Of a DNA stretch of 5,002 bases, positions 1-4,962 are shown piece after piece; positions within the stretch are counted from its first letter, which is position 1, and the number at the start of each line of letters is the position of its first letter. A program made the position numbers and the translations under genes. The notes beneath the pieces were generated by a model. It was not told the DNA's origin and did no database searches. It saw nothing but the letters and a program-made list of their open reading frames with translations. The stretch covers positions 1-5,002 of the forward strand of contig JAJFHC010000256.1 in assembly GCA_021775835.1 (NCBI GenBank), read 5' to 3'. This DNA is from Hyphomicrobiales bacterium. GTDB lineage: Bacteria > Pseudomonadota > Alphaproteobacteria > Rhizobiales > JAJFHC01.

Positions 1-2
1 GT

Positions 3-392
3 TTACCCGTCATCGCTCGACGCCTCTCTGAGCACCGCCGTGGCCTTATCCCGCCGTGCGCTATTCCATGCTTTCCAGCATTCAGGATGCAGCCACGTGT
101 GAGTGTCTTGACGAACACCGAACGGAAGGACTGCCGCTCCTGCTTGTTCGGACCTGCCGCAATGGGCGCATGTGCCGGGTGTTGATGGTTCTGGATTCGC
201 ATTCAACCAATCGGTAATTGCCCGCTCGTCTGAGGATAGAAACCCCATGATTTCGTCACGGTGCATTCTCATGCGTTCGATAAGTTCTGGCGGCGGCGGT
301 GTGTCCGCGACAAGTCGAATTGAGCCGCCCACAAGGGCCACGTTGACACCAACTTCACGAGCCTCATTCAAGAGATTTACGACGGCGTTCAT
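3..392 (-). CDS. TubC-N-like docking domain protein with C-terminal zinc-binding motif
   Basis: Last gene of the minus-strand operon, 129 aa, complete with a TAA stop at the window edge. Residues 1-52 have the pattern of the TubC N-terminal docking-like domain: a helix (LLNEAREVGVNV), a short strand with a glycine turn (VGGSIRLVAD), a proline-rich linker and a helix with a HRDEIMGFL ending. Residues 75-105 hold C75-x2-C78 and H102-x2-C105 with a conserved-looking CAHCGR and LHPECWKAW, a probable single zinc site. I chose ATG at 392 because it makes an ATGA overlap with the stop of the DUF3631 gene and begins exactly at the domain; an upstream GTG at 407 would add five residues. The ribosome site is weak (GAAG), which suits translational coupling. 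TubC-N is known from NRPS/PKS docking, but here no such enzyme is near, so the role in this element is unknown. Confidence 0.85.
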   Translation of the reverse strand: MNAVVNLLNEAREVGVNVALVGGSIRLVADTPPPPELIERMRMHRDEIMGFLSSDERAITDWLNANPEPSTPGTCAHCGRSEQAGAAVLPFGVRQDTHTWLHPECWKAWNSARRDKATAVLREASSDDG

Positions 393-1978
393 AAATCTTC
401 GTGCCACTTGTCTGAGGGCGTCAAATCCTCCGAAATCGAGGACACAGATCCTGATTCCCCATTCTCAGCCGAAACACCGAAACAAACGGGAGATTGCTGC
501 GAAATTTCGGCTTTTCCGAGCCGAAACATTTCACCCTTTTGTTTCGGCTCGGAAACACCTGTTTTTGGCACCATTCCGCCATTTGTTTCGGTGTTTCGTT
601 TCGATTTGGGGGAAAGCGGCTCTGTGTGTGTTTTTTCACCCAAAACGTAGCGCTCATAAGGCTCTTGAAACCGGGATTTTTCGTATCCCTTTCCGGGCGC
701 GCCGTAGTCAAATCGCATTTGGTTCGGAGCAATTCCGTATGGCTTCAAAAGGCGTGAAATGCTTGTAGGCGTGATCGGGTTGCCACGTCGCCATTCCGGC
801 CATGGTCGATCTTCCAATTCGACCAGTGCTGCAACCAGTTCTTTGCTCCGAAGTTTGTCCACTCCCATGTCAGTGAATATTTGCCAGGCGTCAGACAGAA
901 GCATGACGCCGACCGTCGCGTCATCATCCGCCGTCTCGTCGCAGCTCAATACAATCGCCGCCGCCCTTATCCGGTCTGGCCACGGGCCACCAACAACATG
1001 TGCAATCGCCAGAAGCGGCTCCCAGTTGTCACCGGCACGGTCATTCAGTTCTTGGGGAACGAACGGTTCAAGACCGGTCAAAGCGTCAATGTTGTCGGAT
1101 GCCCACCGCGCGGCTTTCCTCGCGAGATACTCTATTTCCTTCAATTCCTTTCGTCGGGCCTTCACGACTTGCTCTGACGCTTTGCGGCGGCGCATACGAA
1201 GGATAATGCTCCTGTCTTCGATGGTGTCCTGTAGCCGCCCTATGCCGGCCAATACCATCGGACACCAGATACGAAATACACTTGGTGTCATGTTTGCGCC
1301 TTCTCCGACGTTTCGGAGAATGTGACAGTTTTCGATTGCGTGACCGGCATTGACCAAATTGCGATGGTCTTCGCTGTCCTTCACATACCCGTCGACCTCA
1401 TCCAGGATGAGCGTCGGCTGCTCGCTGTCTGCCAGCCGGAACATTGTTGAAGGAGAAGCGTTGGCGGCAAACAGAGGCTTGGGGACAAGCTTATTGATGA
1501 CGCGCAAGAGTGTGGATTTACCGCATCGCTTTTCCGGACTCGTCACAAGTAACCGTGGTGAAATCTCGAATGCGTCAAACGCGTGCGCAAACAACGCCCA
1601 TACGGACACGGCATATTTCTGTGGCGTGTCGGCAGCAACAAACCGCGATATCTGCGCAAAGATTTCATCAAGCAGCACCGCGCCGTCTACAGGATGGGGC
1701 CACGGTTCAATGGTGGCAAAAAGAACGTCACTGCCTGGGCCATCTTTCTTGGCACCAGTTGACCGTAGGTCGCTAATCATTTTGTCCAGCTCGCTAACTG
1801 GCCAGTCAAGCGCTTTTGCTGAAGCCTTTCGCTCTTGAAGGTAAGCCACCTTGTCCAGGTCAGCGAGACGCAACAATTCCGCGTCGACATCAATGACAGG
1901 GTCCTTGCTCGCTTCCTGCGGCCGGAATGGAATCAGGTTTTCTTTTGGTGCCGTGAAGTCGTCGGTTGGCTCACTCAT
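389..1978 (-). CDS. DUF3631-domain P-loop ATPase, probable replication helicase/primase-associated protein
   Basis: A 529-aa protein. Residues 1-95 form a variable N-terminal region. The ATPase core has a Walker A motif at 147-156 (SPEKRCGKST, lysine 154) and a Walker B motif at 188-198 (PTLILDEVDG, D193 and E194). The DUF3631 part follows, with GIGRLQDTIEDRSI at 245-258 (R256 a possible arginine finger), a NDRAGDNWEPLLAIA segment near 312-326, and a winged-helix-like C-terminal part at about 377-445 (RSKELVAAL, GYEKSRFQEP). Proteins of this family occur in prophages, satellites and islands, usually beside replication genes; a role in DNA unwinding at the element's origin is inferred. ATG at 1978 overlaps the upstream stop as ATGA and has GAGG four bases before it. 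Residues 446-529 are a low-complexity Ser/Gly/Glu/Lys tail. Its codons for about 460-504 contain a 131-nt palindrome (see repeat), suggesting this part is kept for the DNA or RNA rather than the protein. Confidence 0.93.
   Translation of the reverse strand: MSEPTDDFTAPKENLIPFRPQEASKDPVIDVDAELLRLADLDKVAYLQERKASAKALDWPVSELDKMISDLRSTGAKKDGPGSDVLFATIEPWPHPVDGAVLLDEIFAQISRFVAADTPQKYAVSVWALFAHAFDAFEISPRLLVTSPEKRCGKSTLLRVINKLVPKPLFAANASPSTMFRLADSEQPTLILDEVDGYVKDSEDHRNLVNAGHAIENCHILRNVGEGANMTPSVFRIWCPMVLAGIGRLQDTIEDRSIILRMRRRKASEQVVKARRKELKEIEYLARKAARWASDNIDALTGLEPFVPQELNDRAGDNWEPLLAIAHVVGGPWPDRIRAAAIVLSCDETADDDATVGVMLLSDAWQIFTDMGVDKLRSKELVAALVELEDRPWPEWRRGNPITPTSISRLLKPYGIAPNQMRFDYGAPGKGYEKSRFQEPYERYVLGEKTHTEPLSPKSKRNTETNGGMVPKTGVSEPKQKGEMFRLGKAEISQQSPVCFGVSAENGESGSVSSISEDLTPSDKWHEDL
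469..599. repeat. 131-nt long imperfect palindrome with six octamer motifs, inside the DUF3631 gene
   Basis: The whole segment is symmetric about base 534. The outer arms are a perfect 17-bp inverted repeat (470-486 CGAAACACCGAAACAAA against 582-598). The inner arms are a perfect 16-bp inverted repeat (513-528 TTTCCGAGCCGAAACA against 540-555), with an 11-base loop (529-539). The 26 bases between inner and outer arms still pair at 14 of 26 positions, so 47 of 59 opposed positions are complementary. The octamer CCGAAACA occurs at 469, 477 and 521; its mirror TGTTTCGG occurs at 540 and 584, with a one-base variant TGTTTCGT at 592. The two octamers at each outer end are tandem with an 8-base period. 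The element is within the coding sequence for the unconserved tail of the DUF3631 protein. Function is not known; an origin of replication with iteron-like sites, or a structured mRNA element, are the best guesses. Confidence 0.9.
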
Positions 1979-2529
1979 GCGGCCTCGCGATTCTGTTCAA
2001 TGAACAATTGTGTTTTGGGTTTGGGTGGTTTCAGGTGCTTGGCAACCATGGCGGCAGTGCCAGCATCAGCAAATGAAAGCCGGGGAACGTTTTGCAGGTA
2101 CGCGTAGCACTTGGCGAAGTCGAAAATGCAAATGCCGTCTCGGCCTGCCTTGAGCCATTTAAGCGGGCTTTCATGAACTCGAAGGCAGCCACCAAAACTG
2201 CATTTGGCGGGGTTGAAACAATCTGATTGATTGAGGCAAAACCCCATTCCCAACCATAGTCCCGTTTGGCCTGTCTTGGGCTGCCAGGCGCCGATATCGA
2301 TCGGTCGGCACATATCCTCTATCAGGAGCGTCAGCGCCTTCCGTCCGCCGTCATCGGGCTTGGTAAAGTCAAACCGGTTGCCATCAAAAACGACATGGGC
2401 CGCATTGATAGGCCAGTCGGCAATCATTGCGGTTTCGGACACGCCTTGCCCGCGCAACCAATCTATCTGCACCTGTGACAGGCAGCCCGCCGTCAGGTGT
2501 TGTCTTTCTAGTTGTCGGGCTGTCATCAT
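1975..2529 (-). CDS. cysteine-rich protein of unknown function in replication operon
   Basis: A 184-aa protein not firmly recognised. Residues 17-54 (LSQVQIDWLRGQGV to the NRFDF segment) resemble the N-terminus of uncharacterised alphaproteobacterial phage and island proteins that sit next to primase-like genes. The middle has four cysteines spaced C98-x5-C104-x5-C110-x4-C115, possibly a metal site, followed by VHESPLKWLKAGRDG and a hydrophobic strand ending in aspartate (ICIFD, D137) with a further acidic site in LSFADAG. That last part could be a reduced TOPRIM-like or Rossmann fold, but this is only a pattern-level inference. The ATG at 2529 overlaps the TOPRIM gene stop as ATGA and is directly followed by a second ATG at 2526; GGTGA lies four bases upstream. 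The gene's own stop overlaps the DUF3631 start. Its fixed place between the TOPRIM protein and the ATPase suggests they act in one process. Confidence 0.85.
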   Translation of the reverse strand: MMTARQLERQHLTAGCLSQVQIDWLRGQGVSETAMIADWPINAAHVVFDGNRFDFTKPDDGGRKALTLLIEDMCRPIDIGAWQPKTGQTGLWLGMGFCLNQSDCFNPAKCSFGGCLRVHESPLKWLKAGRDGICIFDFAKCYAYLQNVPRLSFADAGTAAMVAKHLKPPKPKTQLFIEQNREAA

Positions 2530-3413
2530 GGCGTCACCGCCTGGGCCAAACGGCCTATCAAGTCGCGCTCCGACGCCTCTGCTACTTTGGCAACCTCAAG
2601 TGCACGAGGCGGCAACTGAGCTTCTATGGCCGTCCTCAATAGCCTTCGCATTGTGTGTGCGGGCATGGCCTCAGCTTCGACAGTGCGGCTTATGTGCGTG
2701 GCTCGCTTCTCGCTTTTCTTGCGGGCCTTGGTTGGGAGGTTGAATTGTTCAATTTGCTCGGCAGTGATGCCAATCCGTCTGAAGATGAATTCGACTTCTG
2801 GTCGCAGGTGTTTTCTGATTTCCCTCTCAATCGCGCCGTCAATCAAAACCCCAGCCGGGTCCAGGTCGCCAATGTAGAAACTGATGACTGGCCTACCGTC
2901 ATAACTTTCGTTGATTTGTTCCGCTGCCTCATAGGCGAATGCGATGCTTGAGAAGCCGCCAGCCGGGTAAAGGCTCACTGCACACTCTTGGCAGTCATCG
3001 AGAACGATACCGGCAATCGAACGGGACTCTACCCAAACCTCACAACGAACGTTCGCGTTCTTCCACAAGTCAGCCCGATAGAGGCTTTGCACACGTCTGA
3101 GAAAGTCGCCAATGTCAGAGTAGGTCTGAACGAAATACCCGGACCTGCTGGTATCTGATACCCACGCGTAGGGAACCGTCCCGTTTCGGCGCAGTTTCAC
3201 AAGACGGTCTTGAACCTGCTTGTACCCGTTGATTGTCTTCTCTACCGGTTCCGGCAAGCGCGGGTCCGTCATGAGGTAAAACACGTGGCGGGTGCTTTGT
3301 GGGTGGTCCTGTTTCAGCGCTTCGAATATCTGCAGGTCAAGCTGTTCGGATTGCGCTTTTGTCCGGCGTCTCCGTTTTAACGGGCTAGCCCTATAAACTG
3401 AATTGTCGTTCAT
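2526..3413 (-). CDS. TOPRIM-domain protein similar to topoisomerase VI subunit A nuclease module
   Basis: A 295-aa protein. Residues 28-95 look like a winged-helix DNA-binding part (TRHVFYLMTD, then YKQVQDRLVKLRRNGTVPY and a SDTSR turn). Residues 125-215 show the TOPRIM pattern: VWVES with the catalytic-type glutamate E129, a YPAGGFSS glycine turn at 149-156, and the metal-binding DxD in YIGDLDPAG (D183, D185). The stretch FRRIGITAEQIEQFNLPT at 211-228, and VEAEAMPAHTMRRLL at 245-259, are typical of phage and island members of this group. TOPRIM domains bind Mg2+ and handle DNA phosphodiester bonds, but I see no clear 5Y-CAP domain with a catalytic tyrosine, so it is probably not a full Spo11/Top6A enzyme. 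ATG at 3413 is preferred to a GTG at 3467 because it has a strong GGGAGG site and makes an ATGA overlap with the small gene before it. Confidence 0.88.
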   Translation of the reverse strand: MNDNSVYRASPLKRRRRTKAQSEQLDLQIFEALKQDHPQSTRHVFYLMTDPRLPEPVEKTINGYKQVQDRLVKLRRNGTVPYAWVSDTSRSGYFVQTYSDIGDFLRRVQSLYRADLWKNANVRCEVWVESRSIAGIVLDDCQECAVSLYPAGGFSSIAFAYEAAEQINESYDGRPVISFYIGDLDPAGVLIDGAIEREIRKHLRPEVEFIFRRIGITAEQIEQFNLPTKARKKSEKRATHISRTVEAEAMPAHTMRRLLRTAIEAQLPPRALEVAKVAEASERDLIGRLAQAVTP

Positions 3414-3586
3414 AGCGCGCCTCCCGGGGTCGCCCAATCGACAACCCTGATAGGTTTTGCAGCACACGCAACTTCATGCCGCAGAGCAAAACGCCAGCCA
3501 CCGCGTCCAGGGGAACGAACGCGCCATCGGCCGTCATCGCCAAGGAACAAGTTGAAAGGTCTGTGGTGAAGGGGTATATTAGTCAT
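3410..3586 (-). CDS. small hypothetical protein, 58 aa, arginine- and tryptophan-rich
   Basis: A short open frame from ATG 3586 to TGA 3410. Its product is basic and contains DGRWRVRSPGRGGWRFALR at residues 19-37, with tryptophans at 21, 31 and 51. No known family is recognised. Three things support it as a real gene: the stop overlaps the TOPRIM start as ATGA, exactly like the other junctions of this operon; it fills the space between the regulator and the TOPRIM gene; and the composition is not shadow-like. A weak GAAAG lies eight bases before the start, and the upstream 42-aa frame ends inside its first codons (8-nt overlap), so translation may depend on coupling. The repeated G/R/W turn-like segment could bind nucleic acid, but this is a guess. 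Confidence 0.65.
   Translation of the reverse strand: MTNIPLHHRPFNLFLGDDGRWRVRSPGRGGWRFALRHEVACAAKPIRVVDWATPGGAL
3420..3425 (-). promoter_or_regulatory. strong ribosome binding site of the TOPRIM gene
   Basis: On the minus strand the sequence reads GGGAGG, six bases before the ATG at 3413. It is the best Shine-Dalgarno match in the operon and decides the start of the TOPRIM gene in favour of that ATG rather than the upstream GTG at 3467. It lies inside the end of the 58-aa gene. Confidence 0.8.
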
Positions 3587-3707
3587 GGTCTGAGCTTTCA
3601 GTTTTGGAGGTTTGGATTTGCGCCTGTGAAAAACGCATAGAATTTGAAACGCCGTGGTCCTGGCAGACTGCGGCGTTTCGCTTTTGTGGTGTTGAGTGGT
3701 AGTTCAT
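3579..3707 (-). CDS. possible small protein, 42 aa, between regulator and 58-aa gene
   Basis: A short frame from ATG 3707 to TAA 3579. The ATG overlaps the stop of the HTH gene as ATGA, and GGAAAG lies six bases before it, a good ribosome site. The stop overlaps the next small gene by 8 nt. The product is polar, with Gln/Ser/Thr-rich C-terminal half (SQAQIQTSKTESSDHD) and one C-x2-H pair (C15, H18); no family is recognised. The alternative is that these 120 bases are just a leader containing a hairpin (3646-3679) for the downstream genes. I include it because the overlap geometry and ribosome site match the rest of the operon; the same frame is open further upstream inside the HTH gene, but a start there would be a shadow. 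Confidence 0.42.
   Translation of the reverse strand: MNYHSTPQKRNAAVCQDHGVSNSMRFSQAQIQTSKTESSDHD
3646..3679. repeat. hairpin with perfect 9-bp arms in the small-gene region
   Basis: GAAACGCCG (3646-3654) is the exact reverse complement of CGGCGTTTC (3671-3679). In plus-strand RNA the stem can extend through two G-U pairs and GUC/GAC to 14 pairs with a 6-base loop, followed by GCUUUUGU. In minus-strand (operon) RNA the same two positions are C-A mismatches, so the hairpin is weaker. It lies inside the possible 42-aa gene. It could be an attenuator or RNA processing site for the operon, or a terminator for antisense transcription; the U tract is poor in both directions. Confidence 0.55.
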
Positions 3708-3943
3708 GCGGCGGCGCTTTCCGCCTGCTCGCGAAGCTCCAATACCGCTTTGTTGAGCCATGACGCAAACCAGCGCCGCGTTCCAGGGGACGGCTCTACA
3801 GGTTTAGGGAACTTCCCGGCCTCAACCTGTCGCCTGAGTGTGCGGGCGGAAAACTTCAAGGTCGCGCAAACCTCTTTCTCATTAACAAGCCGATCAACAA
3901 TGTCCTCACCAATCTGTACGGGGGCCTTGTTGCTGTCTGTCAT
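3704..3943 (-). CDS. AlpA/excisionase-type helix-turn-helix DNA-binding regulator
   Basis: A 79-aa protein with the compact MerR-like fold of AlpA and excisionase proteins. Residues 18-42 form the helix-turn-helix (RLVNEKEVCATLKFSARTL), followed by the typical EAGKFPKPVEPSPGTRRW wing at 41-58, where the xFPxP and the final RRW/F are hallmarks. Length and composition fit the family. Such proteins bind specific DNA near integrase or operon promoters and act as transcription activators or directionality factors for excision. The start at ATG 3943 has GGAG ten bases upstream. It is the first gene of the minus-strand operon and faces a divergent region with inverted repeats, so it is likely to regulate itself, the operon and perhaps the divergent gene. 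Its stop codon overlaps the start of the 42-aa frame (ATGA). Confidence 0.9.
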   Translation of the reverse strand: MTDSNKAPVQIGEDIVDRLVNEKEVCATLKFSARTLRRQVEAGKFPKPVEPSPGTRRWFASWLNKAVLELREQAESAAA

Positions 3944-3973
3944 CTGGGAATTACTCCGTTGCTGTTGTCAGTT

Positions 3974-3984
3974 TTGTGGCACAA
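3974..3984. repeat. 11-bp palindrome TTGTG-G-CACAA
   Basis: A perfect 5-bp inverted repeat around one base, thirty bases upstream of the HTH gene start. The neighbouring CCGTTG (3956-3961) and CAACGG (3982-3987) also form an inverted pair. Position and symmetry suit an operator bound by a dimeric regulator, but no binding protein can be assigned. Confidence 0.4.
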
Positions 3985-3989
3985 CGGCA

Positions 3990-4020
3990 TTGACGGGGTG
4001 TGCCATGCTGTGCGTACAAT
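3990..4020 (+). promoter_or_regulatory. possible plus-strand promoter TTGACG-19-TACAAT
   Basis: TTGACG at 3990-3995 and TACAAT at 4015-4020 are each one base from the sigma-70 consensus, but the 19-base spacer is longer than the best 17. It would give a leader of about 85 bases for the 266-aa gene, containing the GTAACG repeats. Confidence 0.35.
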
Positions 4021-4024
4021 GACA

Positions 4025-4053
4025 CTCATATCAAGACGTAACGTAAAAAGCAA
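4025..4053 (-). promoter_or_regulatory. possible promoter of the HTH-led operon
   Basis: On the minus strand TTGCTT (4053-4048) and TATGAG (4030-4025) are separated by 17 bases. Both boxes are only partial matches to sigma-70. The left GTAACG arm (4038-4043) lies in the spacer, so a protein bound there would block the promoter. Confidence 0.35.
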
Positions 4054-4096
4054 AATAATCGTTACATTCGATGTGCGGTTGTTTCATATGCGTTAC
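4036..4096. repeat. GTAACG/CGTTAC inverted and repeated motifs, candidate operator
   Basis: GTAACG at 4038-4043 and CGTTAC at 4060-4065 form an inverted repeat with a 16-base AT-rich spacer; extended to eight bases (ACGTAACG against CGTTACAT) there is one mismatch. A third CGTTAC is at 4091-4096, just before the ribosome site of the 266-aa gene. The motifs overlap the possible promoters, which fits a binding site for the HTH regulator or another repressor. Confidence 0.5.
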
Positions 4097-4099
4097 AGC

Positions 4100-4104
4100 A
4101 GGAG
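4100..4104 (+). promoter_or_regulatory. ribosome binding site of the 266-aa gene
   Basis: AGGAG is six bases before ATG 4111, a near-ideal spacing, and supports that start. Confidence 0.8.
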
Positions 4105-4110
4105 AAGAAG

Positions 4111-4911
4111 ATGAACCTGTCCAACGGTTTGATAGAACTGGACTGGGAGTTGTGTGATGGGGGTTATGAAATTCTGCCGCATGGCGAACTCTCGCCGGGA
4201 TTCAGCGAAACCCCTGGCGCTGAAAACGTTGACCCAATGCATGACCTTTACAGTTCGATGCCTCACGGTGATTCGTGGGACGAATTCCGAGAAGATGGTT
4301 CAGTTCTTATAAAGAGTGGTGGTGTATCGTTTAGGGATGGCTTGGCAGAGCTATTCAGTAAGGAATGTGAGAACGCCGGTTCAAAGGGGTTTCCGATGAT
4401 TGTAAGCATTGGATACTCACATTCGACAACCCAACCGTTCGCAAACAAGGCTGAGCCCGACGCCATATTGATTGACTTTCTGAATGCCGACACAGATGAA
4501 ACCATGCTGGCGTTCTGCAATAAATACGGTAACCCGTTTCGCCGTAGTGCTGAGGCGTTTTCAGTGGGCTTGTTTCAATTGTGGAGAGCCTTGGCCGTGC
4601 ATGTCGTAGATGCGCACATGAACAGGAAGTATGACGATCTCGTCAATCTTCTGTTTGACCGGCAGTTGACCACCACTGTTGATATTAGGATGAAGCGAGT
4701 GCCCAACAGACCCACGCCGCAGTTCAGCCTCGTGCCGCATAGTGTGCTTCGCGGTATCTGGCTGCTTCTCATGCAGCAAATTGCTGGCAATCTGGATTTT
4801 CGAAAATGTCAGTGGTGCGGAAGCCTGTTTACCGTCGCCCCCACCAGTAATCGGGTCTACGACAAAGGGAAATGCAGGGTAGCTGCCCATAGGGCGGCGC
4901 AATCAAATTAG
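4111..4911 (+). CDS. uncharacterised protein with C-terminal zinc-finger motif
   Basis: A 266-aa protein, transcribed divergently from the operon, with a clear AGGAG site. I do not recognise the family by name. The first 90 residues are acidic and polar. Residues 117-143 include ILIDFLNADTDE and a LAFCNKYGNPF segment, followed by amphipathic helices at about 146-185 and a hydrophobic helix at 211-226. The C-terminus has C233-x2-C236 (CQWCGSLF) and C255-x4-H260 (KCRVAAHRA), a probable zinc site similar in outline to CGNR-type and related bacterial zinc fingers. A central 'FxxxYG' segment combined with such a terminal finger is seen in uncharacterised bacterial proteins; nucleic-acid binding is inferred. 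No signal peptide or clear membrane segment. Being divergent and separately expressed, it may be a regulator, a defence gene or a cargo gene of the element. Confidence 0.88.
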   Translation: MNLSNGLIELDWELCDGGYEILPHGELSPGFSETPGAENVDPMHDLYSSMPHGDSWDEFREDGSVLIKSGGVSFRDGLAELFSKECENAGSKGFPMIVSIGYSHSTTQPFANKAEPDAILIDFLNADTDETMLAFCNKYGNPFRRSAEAFSVGLFQLWRALAVHVVDAHMNRKYDDLVNLLFDRQLTTTVDIRMKRVPNRPTPQFSLVPHSVLRGIWLLLMQQIAGNLDFRKCQWCGSLFTVAPTSNRVYDKGKCRVAAHRAAQSN

Positions 4912-4940
4912 GCTCAGAAACTGCTTTTTAGCCTGTCAGT

Positions 4941-4959
4941 GTGACTTATGCGTGACTTT
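4941..4959. repeat. short direct repeat GTGACTT x2
   Basis: GTGACTT occurs at 4941-4947 and 4953-4959, a 12-base period, in the non-coding 91 bases after the 266-aa gene. Short enough to be chance; it might be a binding site. Confidence 0.25.
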
Positions 4960-4962
4960 TTG

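Larger units (their letters stand above)
3944..4110. promoter_or_regulatory. divergent intergenic control region
   Basis: The only sizeable non-coding stretch of the window, 167 bases between the divergent HTH operon and the 266-aa gene, with an AT-rich core at about 4021-4090. It contains candidate promoters for both directions and repeated GTAACG/CGTTAC and TTGTG/CACAA motifs (listed separately), as expected for a regulator's binding region. Confidence 0.75.

Noticed and set aside
469..599. Integron attC site
   Set aside because: Size and palindromic form fit, but the ends lack the RYYYAAC and GTTRRRY core sites (they read CCGAAAC and GTTTCG).
469..599. CRISPR array
   Set aside because: The repeated unit is only eight bases, occurs in both orientations and is not separated by regular unique spacers.
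469..599. Intrinsic terminator
   Set aside because: It lies inside an open reading frame, there is no U tract directly after the stem on either strand, and the next gene starts by ATGA coupling.
408..757. Several long open frames on the plus strand and in another minus frame over the tail of the DUF3631 gene
   Set aside because: They lie over the palindrome, whose symmetry tends to keep frames open on both strands. They have no ribosome sites or family features and overlap a well-supported gene.
759..1838. Plus-strand open frames of 188 and 162 codons opposite the DUF3631 gene
   Set aside because: Antisense shadows of a conserved ATPase domain, with biased Ser/Arg-rich composition and no start signals.
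2231..2951. Plus-strand open frames opposite the 184-aa and TOPRIM genes
   Set aside because: Antisense shadows; the minus-strand frames carry recognisable motifs and coupled starts.
3411..3467. GTG start of the TOPRIM gene at 3467
   Set aside because: No ribosome site there; the ATG at 3413 has GGGAGG and the same ATGA overlap as the other junctions.
4263..4902. Minus-strand open frames opposite the 266-aa gene
   Set aside because: No ribosome sites or motifs, while the plus-strand gene has a strong start signal and a zinc motif.
4909..4934. AGGCT/AGCCT inverted repeat after the 266-aa gene as terminator
   Set aside because: Only five pairs, a fifteen-base loop, and the T run is in the loop instead of after the stem.
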